In this document: one piece after another, positions 5,583 through 5,909 of the stretch | Position numbering within the stretch: the stretch's first letter is position 1 | How the letters are laid out: each line of letters opens with the position of its first letter | DNA from: an uncultured Propioniciclava sp. | Lineage (GTDB): Bacteria > Actinomycetota > Actinomycetes > Propionibacteriales > Propionibacteriaceae | Assembly (NCBI GenBank): GCA_937872005.1 | Contig: CALMPQ010000270.1 | Span: 1-5,909 of the forward strand | Reading direction: 5' to 3' | Length of the DNA: 5,909 bases | The notes under the pieces: model-generated | Databases searched by the model: none | Told to the model about the DNA's origin: nothing | Seen by the model: the letters and a program-made list of their open reading frames with translations, nothing else | Program-made: the position numbers and the translations under genes

Positions 5583-5909
5583 CCGAGGATCGGGGCGACC
5601 CAGATGCCGGCGTCCTCCCACTCCTCGACCAGGGCAGGCACGGACGCCGGCGTCACCGCAGCGGTGAGGTCGAGCAGCACGGTGGTGTCGAAGCCCGCGG
5701 CCAGCGCGTCGGCGGCCGTGGCCCGCACGCAGTGGTCGGTCGCGATGCCGACGACGTCGACCGACGTCACCGCATGGGAGCGCAGGAACTCGGCCAGCCC
5801 CACGTCGAGCGTGGAGTCGCGACCCTCGAAGCCGGAGTAGGCGGACTCGAACTCACCCTTGTCGAAGACGCCGGCGAACGCGGGCGAACCCAGGTTGGGG
5901 TGCAGCTCC
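5576..5909 (-). CDS. pncA: Nicotinamidase, C-terminal 110 residues (runs off right edge)
   Basis: The reverse-strand frame stays open from the right edge to TAA at 5578-5576, giving 110 residues of the C-terminal part. It contains FDKGEFESAYSGFEGRDST, VDVVGIATDHCVRATAADA and GFDTTVLLDLTAAV. These are close matches to PncA, the isochorismatase-fold enzyme that deamidates nicotinamide to nicotinic acid for NAD salvage and, in mycobacteria, activates pyrazinamide. Two catalytic-triad members are visible: the Lys of FDKGE and the nucleophilic Cys of TDHC, 43 residues apart (42 in M. tuberculosis PncA by memory). The N-terminal catalytic Asp and the metal-binding residues lie outside the window. 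The internal GTG at 5803 is not the start, because conserved sequence continues upstream of it. The gene converges on the thioesterase gene, and its last codons and stop lie in a 22-bp tandem repeat. Confidence 0.93.
   Translation of the reverse strand, partial: ELHPNLGSPAFAGVFDKGEFESAYSGFEGRDSTLDVGLAEFLRSHAVTSVDVVGIATDHCVRATAADALAAGFDTTVLLDLTAAVTPASVPALVEEWEDAGIWVAPILGR

Overview
The window looks like ordinary chromosome from a high-GC Gram-positive actinomycete. Third codon positions are almost all G or C. One protein belongs to DUF3039, an actinobacterial family. MalQ has the long N-terminal extension typical of actinomycetes, and the PncA segment closely resembles mycobacterial PncA. Propionibacteriales or a nearby order is my guess, with low confidence. 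I see no phage, transposon, CRISPR, tRNA or rRNA.

Layout: (1) A minus-strand pair at the left edge, a DUF3039 protein (105-419) followed through an ATGA overlap by the start of a SixA-like histidine phosphatase (108 to beyond the left edge). (2) A plus-strand 14-TM MFS exporter (443-1822), divergent from the DUF3039 gene with only 23 bp between start codons. (3) A MarR-family regulator (1901-2395) 78 bp downstream of the exporter, with its own likely promoter and small inverted repeats. (4) malQ (2436-4577), apparently leaderless, followed 1 bp after its stop by a double-hotdog acyl-CoA thioesterase (4579-5532). (5) A convergent minus-strand nicotinamidase gene, pncA (5576 to beyond the right edge), whose last codons lie in a 22-bp tandem duplication. 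Genes are tightly packed and no gene-free stretch exceeds 80 bp.

How the genes work together: exporter plus MarR is a plausible efflux/sensor module. malQ acts in maltodextrin/glycogen turnover and is translationally linked to an acyl-CoA thioesterase with no obvious metabolic tie. The most unusual sequence signals are non-coding or residue-level. They are a 20-bp near-palindrome filling the divergent gap (both start codons about 12 bp from its centre, overlapping -10-like and Shine-Dalgarno-like elements on both strands), the tandem repeat at the pncA stop codon, and a thioesterase that appears to have kept only one of its two possible active sites. I did not find evidence of a wholly new multi-gene system.
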